64,000 nt of DNA. It comes from Acanthochromis polyacanthus. Its lineage: Eukaryota; Chordata; Actinopteri; Pomacentridae. A model generated the notes under the pieces. That model was not told where the DNA came from and searched no databases. It was given only the letters and a program-made list of their open reading frames with translations. The position numbers and the translations under genes are program-made. Where the stretch lies: positions 3,578,251 to 3,642,250 of the forward strand of contig NC_067113.1 of NCBI RefSeq assembly GCF_021347895.1, read 5' to 3'. Shown one piece after another: positions 46,400 to 57,402 of this stretch; the stretch's first letter is position 1, and every line of letters starts with the position of its first letter.

Positions 46400-46631
46400 T
46401 TGTCACATCAATTAACAAGAGAAGCACCCAGAGAGCGCAGTCCTCCACCAGGACTGTTCATTACCTGACCTTGCACTGAACACAGGCGTGTGTTATGCAT
46501 GTATACGTTATGAATCATGTGACGTAAATATGTAGCGGGTGGCGTATTGATGGGACTCAGAAACACCCCCATAATTTCACCAGTTGTTCCTTGTATCATT
46601 TCCAATACGTCCACAGTGGTGGCTTTGTAGC
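46400..46631 (-). repeat. TCCGCCAAGGA-family repeat, portion left of the small foldback element
   Basis: TTCCTTGTATCATTTCCAA and GAAACACCCC match the reverse complement of 57180-57225. Together with 47181-47430 it is one inverted copy of the repeat at 56851-57402, interrupted by the foldback element. Confidence 0.65.
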
Positions 46632-47180
46632 CAGCCCGATCTCACGAGGATTCGTGAAACTGTCACGTAAATTTTTGTTTCGGTTTCGTGCGCACCAACA
46701 CGATTTCATCATGTTTTTCGTGCCGCTCACCACGAAATGCGCACCAATGTATTTTAAACGGCGGACTTTTCGTGCCACTCAGAACGTATTTCAAAAGAAT
46801 GTGTATATTATATTTTTAATGTAAAACCGTGGCGAATCCAACGCTATATTTTGCATGACATCGTTCCTAAACATAACCCTAACCATAACCATAACCATAA
46901 CCTAACCATAAGCCGGTGGTACACTTACCAATTTGCATAGGAATTTCAAGAATGTCCGGCGGCCGGCGGCCGCAAACGCGATCACACAAGCAGTATACAC
47001 CGATGGACAGCTTAGATCGTCATGAATCCGCCGGTATAAACCACTTTCAGATGTGATTACCACAGCGAAAAACATTTCGTGGTGAGCGGCACGAAAAACA
47101 TGACGAAATCGTGTTGGTGCGCACGAAACCGAAACTAAAACTTACGTGACAGTTTCACGAATCCCCGTGAGACCGGGTTG
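46632..47180. mobile_element. 549-bp foldback/MITE with 7-bp target duplication
   Basis: Ends are CAGCCCGATCTCACGAGG (46632) and, read inward from 47180, CAACCCGGTCTCACGGGG. Inverted similarity extends over roughly the outer 120 bp, covering CGTGAAACTGTCACGTAA, CGTGCGCACCAACACGAT and CATGTTTTTCGTGCCGCTCA. TTGTAGC is duplicated at 46625-46631 and 47181-47187. The centre holds CCCTAACCATAACC-type repeats (46875-46915) and GC-rich GGCGGCCGGCGGCCG. No coding capacity. Confidence 0.8.
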
Positions 47181-47430
47181 TTGTAGCAGGATCACAATAA
47201 CGTGATTGTCAGCAGGCCGCTGAGGTATCATTCACTTGTTGCTATGGTTACCGTGCCGCTATCAGACGGTGTGCCGCTACCAGAATGGGAAATCTTTAAC
47301 AAATCCGTGGATCCAGACTATAAGCCGCGTCACTGCTAAAATTGAATCACTTGGTAATTGTGTCATTTCTTTCCTTCCCTGAAAATTTCATCTAAACCCC
47401 TTGGTCCATTTATGAGTAATGTTGCTAACA
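47181..47430 (-). repeat. TCCGCCAAGGA-family repeat, portion right of the small foldback element
   Basis: AGGATCACAATAACGTGATTG and CTGAAAATTTCATCTAAACC match the reverse complement of 57119-57155 and about 56959-56974, completing the interrupted copy. Confidence 0.65.
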
Positions 47431-47935
47431 GAGGAATGACTCATGCCTGCCAATTGTCACATAACTCCACTGTGTTCCTTGTCGGAATAATTACTCTAAC
47501 TTACTTTCATTCTTTCAGTCTTCTAACAGATCTGGATGCAACAGTTTCCATCAGGGTGATTTGTCTGGTCTGTGGTCTGCTCATTTCAGCCATTCTCCTC
47601 GTGTTTCGTGGTACAAAAGTGTTTATCCATCGATAATTTAAAATTTTTTTGTATTCCACCACAATATTGAACGGGTGTAAAACAGTTTAGTTCCGTTTTG
47701 GTGAAGAACAGTAGGGAATTAACTGTTTTGCAGTCTTCAGCAGTAATTTTTGTTCGTAAATGAGAGACATCAAAATGGGACATCTGCATCTTTAAACCAA
47801 AAACACGGAAGTGAATTTGGTGATGTACGTGCATTACGTTTGTATGTCTATGACTGATGGAACTCAGTGATTGGACAAAACTGCAAGACCGCGCAGAATT
47901 TGCGTGATCGCAACATCGTGAATTCCTGGAGGGAC
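47431..47935. other. Unassigned spacer before the Tc1 remnant
   Basis: No domain was recognised in either strand. Earlier parts of the Tc1 transposase were looked for and not seen. Confidence 0.45.
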
Positions 47936-47939
47936 TGAT

Positions 47940-48173
47940 ATGGTATGGCCAGCAATGTTCCATGACCTGAACCCCATAGAGCATGTCTGGGACCAGCTGA
48001 AGCAGCGACTGGATGCTCATACCCCACCCCAACGTGGCCTGGCAGAACTGCGTGTAGCACTTGTGGAGGAGTAGAACGCATTGCCTCAGAACAACATCAT
48101 GAGGCTAGTTAGGAGCATGAGACATTGTTGTCAAGCTGTCATTGTCGCAAATAGTGGAAAAACCCGCTACTGA
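47940..48173 (+). pseudogene. Tc1-type transposase C-terminus
   Basis: The frame reads MFHDLNPIEHVWDQLKQRLD, followed by LAELRVALVEE, an in-frame TAG (48072-48074), then NALPQNNIMRLVRSMRHCC and a final TGA at 48171-48173. NPIEHVWD contains the third acidic residue of the DD34E catalytic triad of Tc1/mariner transposases. Only about the last 77 residues remain; the two Asp residues and the DNA-binding region are absent. The Tc1-related 3' flank seems to extend to about 48375. Confidence 0.85.
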
Positions 48174-48375
48174 CTTTGTCACTTTTGGTTGGTTGGAGCT
48201 ATCTTTGTTATTGTCTAAATTGTTGGGGTAATATTGCACTAATGAAAATAGTGCTTCTTCTCAATCATTAAGCAAAATATCAAAGGAACTATTACTTATT
48301 TCAATAAAATTTAGATCAAATAGGAAAAGCACTCATGTAATTAACAATATCCCTAATTTATTGTGAGTAGTGTAT
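48174..48375 (+). mobile_element. 3' flank and end of the Tc1-type element
   Basis: After the transposase stop the sequence runs through AT-rich DNA with GCTTCTTCTCAATCATTAAG and TATTGTGAGTAGTGTATAT, which resembles the 3' end of fish Tc1 elements. A matching left terminus was not found. Confidence 0.4.
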
Positions 48376-48741
48376 ATTCTAAACTGCAATCTTTATGTTT
48401 CGTAAATTGCATTTTTTCAAACCAAAGTTTCAATTTAAAATTGATTGAATTGTTTAGCCCTAATAGACATGAGCACAAACTCTGCATAAGCCCAGAAACC
48501 TCAAAAGGTTGTATCTATTGAAACCAGAAGCATCGACACCTGTGCTGAGTTGTACATATGAGTCTTGACCATAGATGATCTATTATGAGTCATTTTACCT
48601 TGATGGCCAGCTACCCACTTTTAAATTCTTCAAAATCAAATGGAATGAAAGCTCAAGGCTCGGCCAAATGCTCAGCTCTCATCAAATGATAAGAAAAACG
48701 ATTACATTACCTACGTGAGTGACTGCAGTGTGTGTTCTACA

Positions 48742-49122
48742 GAGCCTGTCCTCAAAAGAAAAACGACCACATAGGTCATCTGTACACGCCCGTATTACGA
48801 CCGCATGTTACGTTTTGACTATGCAACCTCTAGCGGTTGAGTAAATATCGACACTCCGGTGTGTCAGCTGAAACATCACCATGAACAAACTTTTAACTAA
48901 CACTATCCCTGTCCCTATCCCTAACCTTAACCATAACCCTAAACCCGTACTGGGAAAGTGAGAAAAAAGCCGTTTCGCGACGGAAAAGCCGTTTCGCGAA
49001 TTAAATCCCGTAATGCGTTCCTTTTCCCTGTAGGGGCGCTAACGTTCATACGACCGCATAGGTCGTATTCCGGTGCACGGTGCAAACGACCTATGCGGTC
49101 GTATGAATTTGAGGACTTGTTG
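48742..49122. mobile_element. 381-bp MITE with 8-bp target duplication
   Basis: GTTCTACA is duplicated exactly at 48734-48741 and 49123-49130. Inner inverted ends pair CTGTCCTCAAAAG ... CGACCACATAGGTC on the left with CGACCTATGCGGTCGTATG ... TTTGAGGACTTG on the right. The centre has CCCTATCCCTAACC-type telomere-like repeats (48905-48948) and a tandem GCCGTTTCGCGA duplication (48969-48999). CpG-rich and non-coding. An 8-bp duplication fits hAT or MuDR-like origin. Confidence 0.75.
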
Positions 49123-49130
49123 GTTCTACA

Positions 49131-49200
49131 CCAACAGTGGTGGAAGACCTTTTCAGACCCTTTACAAAAGTAAAAGTCCTGCACTGAACATATATGGATA
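49131..49200 (+). repeat. Terminus of a GTGGTGGAAG-type fish MITE
   Basis: CAACAGTGGTGGAAGACC, TTTTCAGACCCTTTACAAA and GTAAAAGTCCTGCACTG match the terminal region of a common fish MITE. The other end was not found, so it is a fragment abutting the previous element. Confidence 0.45.
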
Positions 49201-49867
49201 TAACAGAATTTTACTGTTATGTGGTTTAGATGGACCTGTTTGTCAATGACCTAATCAAGCAATGGTTTGAGAACATTTCAAAAACTGTAAGAAATGGCAT
49301 CACAGTTTCCCAAAGCCAATAGTGACACCTGCAGTTCAAGTTTCAAAATGATTAACAATGAATCTTTAAAAAATAACATTTAGCATTAAAAATCACTCCA
49401 ATAATTTTTGGCCTACCACATTTTCTCTCAATTGATGAATCGGTGTACACTAATGTACACTACATCTTTTTACAACCACATTTCTGGTAACATTTATAGT
49501 TTTAGATACAGATACTTGTATGCATTCACAGACTTCACATTTACTTATTCTTACACACATACAAAACTGAACACTCACATACAGATGTCATGATGTTGCA
49601 CAAATATTTGCAAAAATATTTCTCCGACAAAACACCCATATCGACCAATTATACAGCTTTTGGTGTCTCTTGCAACAGTGATGGGATGCACCTACTTTGA
49701 ATTGTCATTTGTGCTGGAAGCAGATGTTGATAGAAAATCATACAAAATTAATGTACTGTGTCTTCAGTGCTGAACTGTAAGATCTATCTGACAGCTTGTG
49801 ACCAGTGCTGACTGTGACACTTAAGATGTACTTCCTTTGTTGGCTAAATGTGTCACTTTTTCTCTGT

Positions 49868-49926
49868 CCAAAGGCTTAATACAGCCTTTGGATATTAATA
49901 CAATTCATCAGAATTGTATTAATATC
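49868..49926. repeat. Two adjacent perfect hairpins
   Basis: CCAAAGGC (49868-49875) pairs with GCCTTTGG (49884-49891) across 8 nt. GATATTAATACAATTC (49891-49906) pairs with GAATTGTATTAATATC (49911-49926) across the 4-nt loop ATCA. The hairpins share base 49891. Neither is part of a known element. Confidence 0.9.
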
Positions 49927-52075
49927 ATTCTACAAGGGAATATAATTTGTGTGCTTTGCTTTCGTGAAAATTCATCTAGTTAGGGAATAATTCCAAAAAT
50001 AAAGGTGGTTTTAACTTTTCACAGTCAGTGCATATTAGTTACCAATACCTCAGCATGAGCCTGCACTCAGTTTATCCTGCCAGACTCTTCAACAGCCTCC
50101 TTCACAATACAAGCCAGATGAAAGAAATCAAGTGTCCCTAGTGTCTTTTCAAGCATTCAAAATTACATAGTCACCACTGTCTGTGTGTATAGAGATATTA
50201 TGATTCAGCCCCTTCTCTCCAATCTAATCTCATGAATACACAGCCAGGATAGAAAGGACACACTGATAATGCCCTCTATCCATTATGCGTGTGTTTGTGA
50301 GGCTGCATCCACGACTGCTTGGTTTTATGTGTGTTCAGAATACATATTTAAACACACACAGGTTGGTGGTGTATATTTCATGGTAATGTCTCTATTACCT
50401 CTCTGTCAGGTATTTTATGTCTTAATAGACAGATTTCTTTTAGGCTTTAAAAGACTTTTTTTGTTTGTTTTTACATTCCTTGAGCAGTGTCCACACCTCT
50501 GCTGTGAGGACATCACTTCAGCTTGTAATTCTTATGAGTAGCAGATTTCCATTATTTCAGGAGTCCTGTCATAATGGTTTTATTTGGCACTGTCTTGTAA
50601 CTAACACCATGTAGTTCTAAAGCAGTTGCATCACAATGACAGCACACTTGTGTTTTGGCAACACTCTGGTCAATACCTTCATGTTCTTATCACGTGCACC
50701 CACAACAATAGTGCAACTACAGATGAAACAAAAATAACTGGCATGCTAAGATTGTAGACTGCTTCTTTTGCTAAATTCCAAATTTCTTTACCATTTACTG
50801 CCAAACTGATGAGCTTGCAAAGGCAGAACTAGTAACCTCATATGTTCATGATAACACTGAATATGACTGATTTTCCTGTGGTTCATGCCAGACTTTAAAG
50901 CTGAATGAAAATGAAAATGAGATGAGATAATCTTAATGTAGTCTGTGGTTTTATTGGAAGTAGTAGCTGCTAAACTTTAGAGGATCTGCGGTTTGTATGT
51001 GCTTTACACTGACAGTGCTCACAGTGGAAAGTTTTAAATTTTCAAGAATCCTGTGCTCAGTCCACCAACTCCATACACATCAGAAATAATCACATTGAAA
51101 GACACAATGCTATAGCCCAGTCTGTAACCAGCTGTTATGTGCTGTAAAAAGTGCAAATATCTGAGAGTTAGATTTTTTGTCAGATTGAATTTCATAACAG
51201 TTGAAGAATCATGAAGGGGAACAAAATGCATCAGTTCTTGTCTGTTTCATTCGTGTGTTCAGTTGTTACCAGAGACCAGAAGTTCTTAGCATCATGCAAA
51301 ACTAAATAAAACTATTACATATTTATGAGGGTGAAAAATTTAAAAGGGGACAAACATTTAAATTATATTCCAATTGCTTGTAAAATCATGTGCACTTTGG
51401 CATTTTCGCAATCTGCATTTTCACTTTCCCACCCCCTCCTTCCCTCCCTCAGCTCTTTCCCCTCTCAGTATCCCTTGCGTCTCTCATTCACCCTCTTTCT
51501 TATTTTATTCCTTCACCAGCTTTCTTCTTGATTTATGACTAGTGGCCATGCTCATATGCTCATGTTGTCTTGAGGCGGAAAGAAAGGATAGTAATTCATC
51601 TGAGGGTTTGGAGGTGACACACAGAAACACAAACACACCCACATAACTGAAGCGTATCCACAACAAGAACTGCACAGACCACACTGTGCTTGTATGCATT
51701 GTGCTGCTTTCAATAAACACGAATACCAGAATATGCTGTGACTGCTAGTAACCTGTACAGCCATGAGACTTTCACACACTGACACATATAGGCACATGGA
51801 TGTTATTATGAAACACCCATACAGGCATCAAAGACACAATCATTGCTTTATATAATGTGATGAATTCCAGCCAATCAGATTCAAGGAAAAATCTTCAAAG
51901 TGCATAAAGTATCATCTACAATAACAATACAATATCTGATATCATAACAATGCATTTTATTTATACACTGCTTTAAACAAGGACATCTTACAAAACAGAT
52001 ATATACTATAATCATCTAATCATCTTCAGCTGACTGACTGCCAATAAGCCATGCCCACTCACTCACCCTCTGCCC
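49927..52075. other. Unassigned AT-rich spacer
   Basis: No supported gene. TTTTATTTATACACTGCTTT near 51955 could be a LINE tail in inverted orientation. Confidence 0.45.
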
Positions 52076-52216
52076 ACAGAAACACTGGACTACATCACCC
52101 ATAACATCCAAACTGTTGTTTTTAGCAGATCCAACAGAACCCGGACTGTTTTTAGACCAAGAACCCTGCTTCCTGTAAAACGTCAGGAGGAGCGTACGTT
52201 CAATACGAGCATCAAC

Positions 52217-52869
52217 ATGGCCGTGGTGAACGTGCGCTCTCTTTTAAACAAAACTTTTAAAACAAATTATTTGATTTTAGATGATAAATTGGACAGTCTT
52301 CTCCTGACAGAGACATGGCTTGGCACTGATGCACCTGTTGTTCTCACCGAGGCTTCCCGACTGAATTTTAATTTTTATTCTCCATCAGACAGGGTAGAAG
52401 AAGAGGAGGAACAGCCTCCATTACTAAAAATGATCTCACCCCAACTGAAGTATTCTTTAACAGTTATGCATCTTTTGAGCATCATGCTTTTGTTTTTAGC
52501 AGCACCCAAATCCTCTGTCTAACAGTCTACAGACCACCCCTTCACTCCAGCCTTTTTATCAGTCAATTCTCAGAACTCTTGTCAGTCATTCACACCAAAT
52601 ACAACAGAATTTTTATAACTGGTGACTTTAATCTACACATTGACGACATCTCGAACTCAATGTCCAGAGACTTTTTAAATCTTTTAAACTGTCTTGATTT
52701 TACACAGCATGTCACACAGCCAACTCACAACAGAGGACACACCCTGGACCTGGTTATAACCCATGGCCTGTCCATTGGTGTGTCCTCTGTTGTTGACCTG
52801 GCTGTGTCTGACCATTACTGTGTGTTTTTTTTAATATCACCAGTTTTAACAAGCAGGAGGCCCCGGTGA
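52217..52869 (+). pseudogene. APE endonuclease region of L2 LINE, frameshifted
   Basis: MAVVNVRSLLNKTFKTNYLI and LLLTETWLG are in the first frame. GDFNLHIDD, HNRGHTLDLVITHGL and VSDHYCVFF are in another, with a break near 52490. ETW, GDFN and SDH are the conserved blocks of the endonuclease fold that nicks target DNA for LINE insertion. The short acidic EEEEE stretch near 52403 marks the start of the damaged section. Confidence 0.8.
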
Positions 52870-52884
52870 GAACAGTGAGGAAAC

Positions 52885-53476
52885 CATAGACTGTATATAA
52901 AGATGGACGTAGCATCTGGCTCCAAATTTGAAGCCCACCCGGAAGCGTCTAAAACTTGCAATATCACTCCGTCCGCTAGGGTTGGCTCCAAAAAGCCTTT
53001 GCTCCATAGACCCCAATTCATTTTTGGAAAAAATAAAATTTGATAGACTGATTTTCTACAGCTCAGGATTTTTTTCCGTTAGTTTTCGTGGTCAAAATGA
53101 GAGATCAGGTGGCTGATCTTAAAATAAATCAATACTGAATTTTAAATAAATCGTTAAAGTTGGCGAAGCCAGGGGGCATGGCTATACTTGATAGACAGTC
53201 TTGTCTGGAATGACTGACAGATCCTTTTATTCCGAAAGCAGCAACAGAAGCCTCTGTGGTAAAATGTGGGTGGGATAAGAGAGTCTTCAGCTCTCAGTCT
53301 GGCCCATCCATAGACTGGTCCTGCCCCTAGTTGCTCTCCGGTCCAGCCTGTTTGATAACGCTTTTTACGTCACTGGCCCCAAAAAATCTAAAATGGCGAC
53401 CAGGAAGTAGCAAAATCCGGGCTTCATTTTCTCGGCGTTGAAACCAACGGGTGACGTCACGGTTAGTTCACGCCTG
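52885..53476 (+). mobile_element. MITE (CATAGACTGTATATAAAG family) with 8-bp TSD, inserted in L2
   Basis: GAGGAAAC is duplicated at 52877-52884 and 53477-53484. The insert starts CATAGACTGTATATAAAGAT, a widespread fish repeat start, and includes GGCTCCAAATTTGAAGCCC and TGGAGC-type motifs found inverted at 59750-59990. Removing the insert and one duplication restores continuity of the L2 protein from VRTVRK into RYLTSEVAANF. The right terminus lacks the expected inverted CAGTCTATG, so that end is truncated or the family is asymmetric. The 8-bp duplication suggests hAT. Confidence 0.75.
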
Positions 53477-53483
53477 GAGGAAA

Positions 53484-55150
53484 CGTTACCTAACTTCTGA
53501 AGTGGCTGCAAATTTTATTGAGATTTTACAGTGCACTCCTGCCAAAATTTTGCCTGCACCATGTGATTTTATTGATAATTTTAACAACAGACTGAAGTCA
53601 ACCCTGGACTCAGTGGCTCCACTTTTATCAAAAACAATCAGAAAGAAATCTATACCCCCATGGAGAAAAAAAACGATAAAATCAATCAATTAAAAAGAGA
53701 CTGCAGGAGTGCTGAAAGGAGATGGAGGAAATCAAAACTAACAGTTCATTATGAAATCTTACGTCAACGACTCAAAACCTACAATAATGCAGTCAAACAG
53801 GAAAGAACATCTCATTTCTCACAACTCATTACAGAGCATAAAAACAACCCCCGGTTGCTCTTCTCCACTTTCAATGTTTTAGCAGGCATTAATTTTAATA
53901 AAGCTTTTAAGACACCATCAGACACTCTTTGTGAGAACTTTGCAGACCACTTCACAACCAAAATCAAGGACATCAGATCCAGCCTTTTATCCCACCAAGT
54001 CTTACCTGTTAACACATCTGATCTGCTGTCCTGAGGAAACACTGGAGAGTTTTGCCCTGGTTGATGCAAGGACACTTGGTCGAGTTTTCTCCCAAGTAAA
54101 CCCAACAATCTGCCTTTTAGATCCTATTCCCACACTACTCTTAAAATCATTTTATGGATTCTTTGAGGAACAGTTTTTAACCATAATGAACTGTTTACTT
54201 CAGATGGGTGTCTTCCCCACTGCCTTTAAAACGGTGGTGGTGAAGCCCCTTCTGAAGAAGAGCAGTCGAGACCCCAATGTTTTTAATAACTACCGTCCTG
54301 TATCCAACTTACCGTTTTTAAGTAAAATTTTAGAAAAACTGGATTTTAACCAAGTCAATGACTTTTTAAACAGAATTAACATTTTAGAAAAACATCAGTC
54401 TGGTTTCAGAATGAACCACAGTACAGAGACAGCACTTTTAAAGATTTTAAATGATATCAGGTGGAATTTAGATAATAAAAAACTAACAGTGTTGGTTCTA
54501 TTGGATCTAAGCGCAGCTTTTGATACAGTAGACCATCATATCTTATTAAACAGACTCAGACACCTGGTTGGCCTCTCTGGTACTGTGCTTAACTGGTTCA
54601 ACTCTTATCTTACAGACCGATGTTTTTATGTAAGTATGGATACTTGTTCCTCAGGAACCCATGAAATTAGGTGTGGGGTTCCCCAAGGGTCGATTTTAGG
54701 TCCCATCCTATAACTAAAACCTCAGTTTTAGTTATAGGTCCTGAAGGTCAGAGAGAGAAACTTTTACCAAAATTACAAGATTTTAAACCAGCAGAATTTG
54801 TAAAAATCCTGGGAGTTATTTTTGACTCTGAGCTGAATTTTATCCCACATATTAAAAACATAACAAAGATAGGTTTTTATCATCTTAAGAACATAGCCAG
54901 AGTCCGCCCGTTTCTCTCTCAGGCCAGCATGGAGGTGCTAATGCATGCTTTTATCTCTTCTCGTTTAGACTATTGTAATGCCCTGCTCTCTGGTCTTCCC
55001 AGAAAGAGTATTTTAAATCTACAGTTACTGCAAAACTCAGCTGCACGCATGCTGACAAGGACCAGAGGGCGGGAACACATTACACCAGTCGCTGCATTGG
55101 CTCCCCGTCCGCTTCAGGATCGATTTAAAGGTTCATTTATTAGTTTTTAA
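53484..55150 (+). pseudogene. Reverse transcriptase of L2 LINE with catalytic-box deletion
   Basis: Blocks seen in order are KRYLTSEVAANFIEIL, NNYRPVSNLPFLSKILEKLD, motif A LLDLSAAFDTVDHHILL and motif B CGVPQGSILGPIL. The frame is then cut at 54713 and the next recognisable sequence is TSVLVIGPEGQREKL, which normally lies after the YADD box, followed by VKILGVIFDSELNF and RLDYCNALLSGLP. The YADD-containing stretch (roughly a hundred residues) is missing. Several frame changes occur before 53931. The protein could not polymerise DNA. Confidence 0.85.
54707..54738. repeat. 14-bp-arm palindrome at the L2 deletion junction
   Basis: CCTATAACTAAAAC (54707-54720) and GTTTTAGTTATAGG (54725-54738) are exact inverse copies around the loop CTCA. 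The right arm is normal L2 coding sequence (VLVIG). The left arm is not expected after motif B, so it appears to have been copied from the right arm. Confidence 0.8.
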
Positions 55151-55806
55151 ATGCTTTAACAGCCTTGCGCCTTCTTAACTGTCCGATCTCCTTCTAACAT
55201 ACTGACCCTCGCGGACCCTGAGGTCCTCTGGCAGCGGCCTTTTAATTATACCACAAGCCAGAACCTAAACCCACGGTGAGGCGGCATTTAGCCATTATGG
55301 CCCCCGCCTCTGGAACAGCCTGCCGGAGAACCTCAGGACTGCAGAGACTGTCGATGTTTTTAAAAGGTTAAAGACTCACCTTTTTAATCAGGCTTTTAAC
55401 TGACCTTTTAAGCCTTCTTATGTTCTGATGTTCTTATCATTACTTACTTATTATCTTATGTATTTTACTGTTTTTACTTTCCATGCTTTACTTATTTATA
55501 TATTTATGTATTTATTCGTTTATTTCATTTTACTTTTTAGTCTTTTAACTCCAGTGTTTCCTCAGGGAGGTCCTCCACACTGGGGGCTGTGTCTAGTCTG
55601 CTGTTGAGGGTGTTGGCCACGGGTCCCCTCGGCTCAGCTGGTTGGGGGGCTCCCCACCTCGGTGTGGAGTCCCTGTGTCTGAGGGTGGGATGGGTCTTTT
55701 TGTTTTTAATGTTTTTAAATGTTTTACAGCACTTTGTGTTACTCTCTTTGTATGAAACATGCTCTATAAATAAAGTTTGATTGATTGATTGATTGATTGA
55801 TTGATA

Positions 55807-56850
55807 TAGTGCACTTGCATATTACATTTGCAAACCAATATGAATAAAAATCTTAGGTGCATCCCGACTGAACTTGTATATGTGACATACTGAAAAACCT
55901 CACTTCATTTTTCATCTTACTACTCCTCTGCTTTCTCCCACGTGTTCCTTTTCTTTCACAGAATATGAATAAAAATATAATGGGAAGAGCCAAACAATGA
56001 AGCTGTGCGAGAAGACATGTTCCAACATATGCCGCTGTTACTACGCATGTCTGTGTGCCCTTCAGGTGTACTGATAACCTGGGAGAGCAGCTTGACTCAT
56101 TTGACATTTGAATGGCAGATAAGAAATGGTTTAAACAACAGCTCTAAAAATAGGAAGGTGCAGAGAGATTTGTGATCTTAAGATGTTATCTGCTATCATC
56201 GATGTTTCCCTCTTGCACTGTTTGGGCTAAATTCAGCTTAAAGTTACAAGTTTCTGCACATAGTAAACTGATAACATTTGAACACAACCTTTACAGCCAT
56301 AACCCTTCTGAATGTATTACAGATTTCTTCCACTGAGTTTTTGTTTGTAATGGGTCTCTTACAAGAAGATGTTATTTTATAGTTTGGTATGAAAGAATCC
56401 CAAAACACCCACGATAAGCTGCCAGTGTTCCAGTCTCATTTACAAAGGCTTGATTCATAAGGTGGAGTGAAAAAGGGTTAACATCCAAGATTTGGACATT
56501 AATATGGCAGCAAATAAGCATTTGTCATGTAAAGATACACCTGACTAATGATATCCATAGCAGAAAATGAAGTCACACTCCCTCTGTGTGTGTTGTAATC
56601 CAAATCTCTCCATTCTGTTTTGGCAGTGCATGTGAGTCCCACCCTTTGAAACCACTGGCCCATATAAACAGACCAAGAGTGACACAACAATGCAACAACT
56701 GGTGCCCTAAACCTAAACAATTCAATAGACTTTGCTATAAAATGGGCTAATGGTTGTATATGAATTTTTTGCAGCCTTTCATGAACACAACTTTGCTAGT
56801 TGTAAATGAATGTGACAGGAGGGAGGAGGCGTGATTGACTCTCCTGTTTG
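55807..56850. other. Unassigned AT-rich spacer
   Basis: No gene or element was recognised. Confidence 0.5.
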
Positions 56851-57402
56851 TTACTCTGCCAAGGAAATGGTGGAGTTATGTGACGGCCGGTGTACGTGAA
56901 TCTGTCTGTGAATCTGTCTGTGTGAAACATTACGGAAAAACAGACCAATGGATTTGGATGAAATTTTCAGGGAAAGTCAGAAAGGACACAAGGACCAAGT
57001 GATTAAATTTTGGCATGGATGCAGCTTATAATGTGGATTCACGGCTTTGTTAAAGATTTCCCATTGCCACATATAGCAGCCTGCACAGCATCGCTGTAAC
57101 CATGACATGAACACTGTGTCTGCTACCCGCTGACGATCACATGATTGTGATCCTCCTACAAATTGACCATGATTTATCAGTTGGAAATCATACAAGGAAC
57201 AAACGAAACTGTGGGGTGTTTCTCATCAATTCCTGCCGACCGCTACATATTTAGCTCACGTATGTTGCAAACCCCAGCCAGACACTTTAAGTTCAGCCAT
57301 AAGCCTTATGTGAAGACACATTCACCTTTCTGTCCTTCCCTCATTTCTTCAGTGTATCACCTTGTCCCCGCTAGGTGCTTATAAGTTTAAACACATCCTT
57401 TG
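56851..57402 (+). repeat. TCCGCCAAGGA-family repeat, uninterrupted at the 46.6-kb insertion site
   Basis: CTCTGCCAAGGAAATGGTGG begins the copy; GATGAAATTTTCAGGG is at about 56959. CCTACAA at 57155-57161, the complement of TTGTAGG, is the empty site corresponding to the TTGTAGC duplication around 46632-47180. The right part of this repeat may be interrupted by the large palindrome and resume at about 60080 (GCCTTGGCGGAGTACTGC). Confidence 0.65.

Larger units (their letters stand above)
52080..55806 (+). mobile_element. L2/Maui-type LINE, near full length but disrupted
   Basis: Endonuclease motifs (52217-52869), reverse-transcriptase motifs (53484-54713), a C-terminal domain (54729-55150), a 3'UTR and the tail AAATAAAGTTTGATTGATTG with repeated TTGA units (55768-55806) occur in order on the plus strand. 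The element is broken by a MITE at 52885-53476, by frameshifts and by an internal deletion at about 54713 that removes the RT catalytic box. A second, inverted 3' end of this family lies at 17225-17720. Confidence 0.8.

Noticed and set aside
47586..48081. Minus-strand frames opposite the Tc1 remnant
   Set aside because: The plus strand encodes the recognisable transposase end. The minus frames are shadows.
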